Positions 58,991-59,218 of a stretch of DNA of 59,218 nucleotides are shown here, one piece after another (position 1 is the first letter of the stretch; each line of letters starts with the position of its first letter). Position numbers and translations under genes: made by a program. The stretch is taken from positions 1 through 59,218 of the forward strand of contig JABWCO010000003.1 of assembly GCA_013360185.1 (NCBI GenBank), in the 5' to 3' direction. The stretch is from Bdellovibrio sp. (GTDB lineage Bacteria > Bdellovibrionota > Bdellovibrionia > Bdellovibrionales > Bdellovibrionaceae). The notes under the pieces were generated by a model. That model was not told the DNA's origin. It made no database searches and saw only the letters and a list, made by a program, of their open reading frames with translations.

Positions 58991-59088
58991 CTCTCCTAAG
59001 GATGTAAGTTGCAGGGACGGTGCCACAGCAAATAACACTGGATGGGAGTTAGAGTAACTTTAGCTGTCTAAACTCTGGACAGGGGACA
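58991..59088 (-). promoter_or_regulatory. shared leader/promoter module, copy B (upstream of beta-barrel gene)
   Basis: CTCTCCTA / TGCA / GAC / GTGCCAC at the same offsets as copy A (58991-59026), and TAAACT-N4-ACAGGGGACA (59069-59088). Confidence 0.5.
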
Positions 59089-59100
59089 CTTCGCGGCGTG

Positions 59101-59218
59101 ATGGCCTTTGTGAAATTCTTAGAAAACTTAGGGACATCGGCGGTTAATTTGGGGTATCTCGTTGGAATGATTCTGCTAATTCTTTGGGCACGGATTTGGC
59201 TTAAAGAAAAGAGAGACA
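59101..59218 (+). CDS. N-terminal part of a small membrane protein (truncated by window end)
   Basis: MAFVKFLENLGTSAVNLGYLVGMILLILWARIWLKEKRD, open to the window edge. Confidence 0.5.
   Translation, partial: MAFVKFLENLGTSAVNLGYLVGMILLILWARIWLKEKRD

Noticed and set aside
1-59218. CRISPR arrays, rRNA/tRNA genes, intact transposons or prophage
   Set aside because: No regularly spaced direct repeats, tRNA/rRNA signatures, transposases or integrases seen in the translations; the only mobile-type hint is the ImmA/IrrE fragment.

Overview
The window looks like a chromosomal segment of a predatory Bdellovibrio-type bacterium, inferred from protein content and gene order only. The left part carries most of a division/cell-wall (dcw) cluster: murD, a small lipoprotein gene, ftsW, murG, murC, then an insertion of two non-dcw genes, ftsQ, ftsA, ftsZ and lpxH. 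The middle carries nitronate monooxygenase/HxlR, a NUDIX hydrolase, acnA, an L,D-transpeptidase, recN, nadK and an M3 oligopeptidase. It also has a phage-fibre-like adhesin with a C-terminal S74 chaperone domain, a PA14-like secreted protein, an acyl-CoA synthetase, a PEGA-containing Ser/Thr kinase and coaE. The right part has three paralogous outer-membrane proteins interleaved with lipoproteins, a DUF2252 protein, addB/addA, a PilZ membrane protein, a ~1680-aa metzincin-like lipoprotein and a beta-barrel protein. No rRNA, tRNA, CRISPR array or intact mobile element was recognised. The main points worth a second look are: (1) an AT-rich ImmA/IrrE metallopeptidase fragment fused in frame to murD at the left edge; (2) a secreted protein inside the dcw cluster combining a caspase-like (clan CD) His/Cys signature with four regular C-x(16-17)-W-x-C repeats; (3) a lipoprotein/S74 fibre pair with an intact autocleavage dyad; (4) a three-copy OMP/lipoprotein cassette; (5) a position-conserved leader/promoter module shared by two secreted-protein genes at the right end. 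All assignments come from reading motifs; no database search was run.
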